This document shows positions 63,911 through 64,000 of a DNA stretch of 64,000 nucleotides, piece by piece; position 1 is the first letter of the stretch; the number at the start of each line of letters is the position of its first letter. Both the position numbers and the translations under genes were made by a program. The stretch is from G965233625 sp965233625. GTDB lineage: Bacteria; Planctomycetota; Planctomycetia; Pirellulales; Pirellulaceae. The stretch is from the NCBI GenBank assembly GCA_965233625.1, contig OZ247499.1, positions 7,378,001 to 7,442,000 of the forward strand, written 5' to 3'. The notes under the pieces are model-generated. The model did not search any database and was not told where the DNA came from. It saw only the letters and a list, made by a program, of their open reading frames with translations.

Positions 63911-64000
63911 CGTTGCGGTGTCACCTCAAGGGGGCCAGCTGATTGCCTGCTCTATATTAGCTGGACACCGCATAGAAGGCAGCGGTTCGGTCGGCGACCG

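Overview
The window looks like chromosomal DNA of a Planctomycetota bacterium. The main evidence is a DUF1549/DUF1553 gene followed by a DUF1501 gene (43567-46526), a pairing typical of planctomycetes. It is supported by a soluble Ser/Thr kinase, an ECF sigma/anti-sigma pair, an FHA protein, several planctomycete-style hypothetical proteins and moderately high GC. I cannot name a genus. Most of the window is ordinary chromosome with short operons. I see no prophage, insertion sequence, transposase or CRISPR array.

Layout: 1-4452 is the 5' part of a giant DUF4132 (MolR-like) gene that runs off the left edge. 4599-7817 holds small-molecule oxidation genes: a TIM-barrel isomerase, L-2-hydroxyglutarate oxidase and an alanine-glyoxylate-type aminotransferase. 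7915-13699 is a minus-strand block with a Ski2-like helicase, a sirtuin, a Ser/Thr kinase, an RlaP-type nucleotidyltransferase, a run of RNA hairpins and a tRNA-Lys(UUU) gene split by a 53-nt insertion. 13788-19384 holds a solute-binding protein, a polyprenyl synthase, moaC, an HTTM membrane pair and an SDR. 19573-23333 is a sugar-phosphate operon (PPi-type PFK, HAD hydrolase, 6-phosphogluconate dehydrogenase). 23608-30315 holds an isomerase, a peroxiredoxin, an acyltransferase, the sigma/anti-sigma pair and an FHA protein. 30552-34189 is gcvPA-gcvPB-lplA. 34387-42653 holds an ABC exporter pair, smpB, a second PPi-type PFK, an esterase, CorA and a Xer recombinase. 43567-49562 is the DUF1549/DUF1501/ten-EF-hand group, converging on a PhoX phosphatase. 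49847-53570 holds a methyltransferase, an orphan ABC ATPase, an EI24 protein and a CobW GTPase.

53730-57576 is a compact four-gene minus-strand cassette: a coiled-coil protein, a membrane-anchored FGE-fold protein without visible catalytic cysteines, a zinc-ribbon GTPase and a GAP1-N2-like protein. It resembles the predicted GTPase-centred biological-conflict systems. 57925-63910 holds an exported cysteine-containing protein, a ribbon-helix-helix regulator, the RNase P RNA gene, a DUF2062 protein, a hydrolase, a NAD-kinase-like protein, a palindromic repeat and an SPFH protein.

The two places most likely to hold something undescribed are the interrupted tRNA-Lys beside an RlaP-family enzyme (7915-10163) and the GTPase/GAP1/FGE/coiled-coil cassette (53730-57576). 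All functions are read from sequence motifs; no database search was run.
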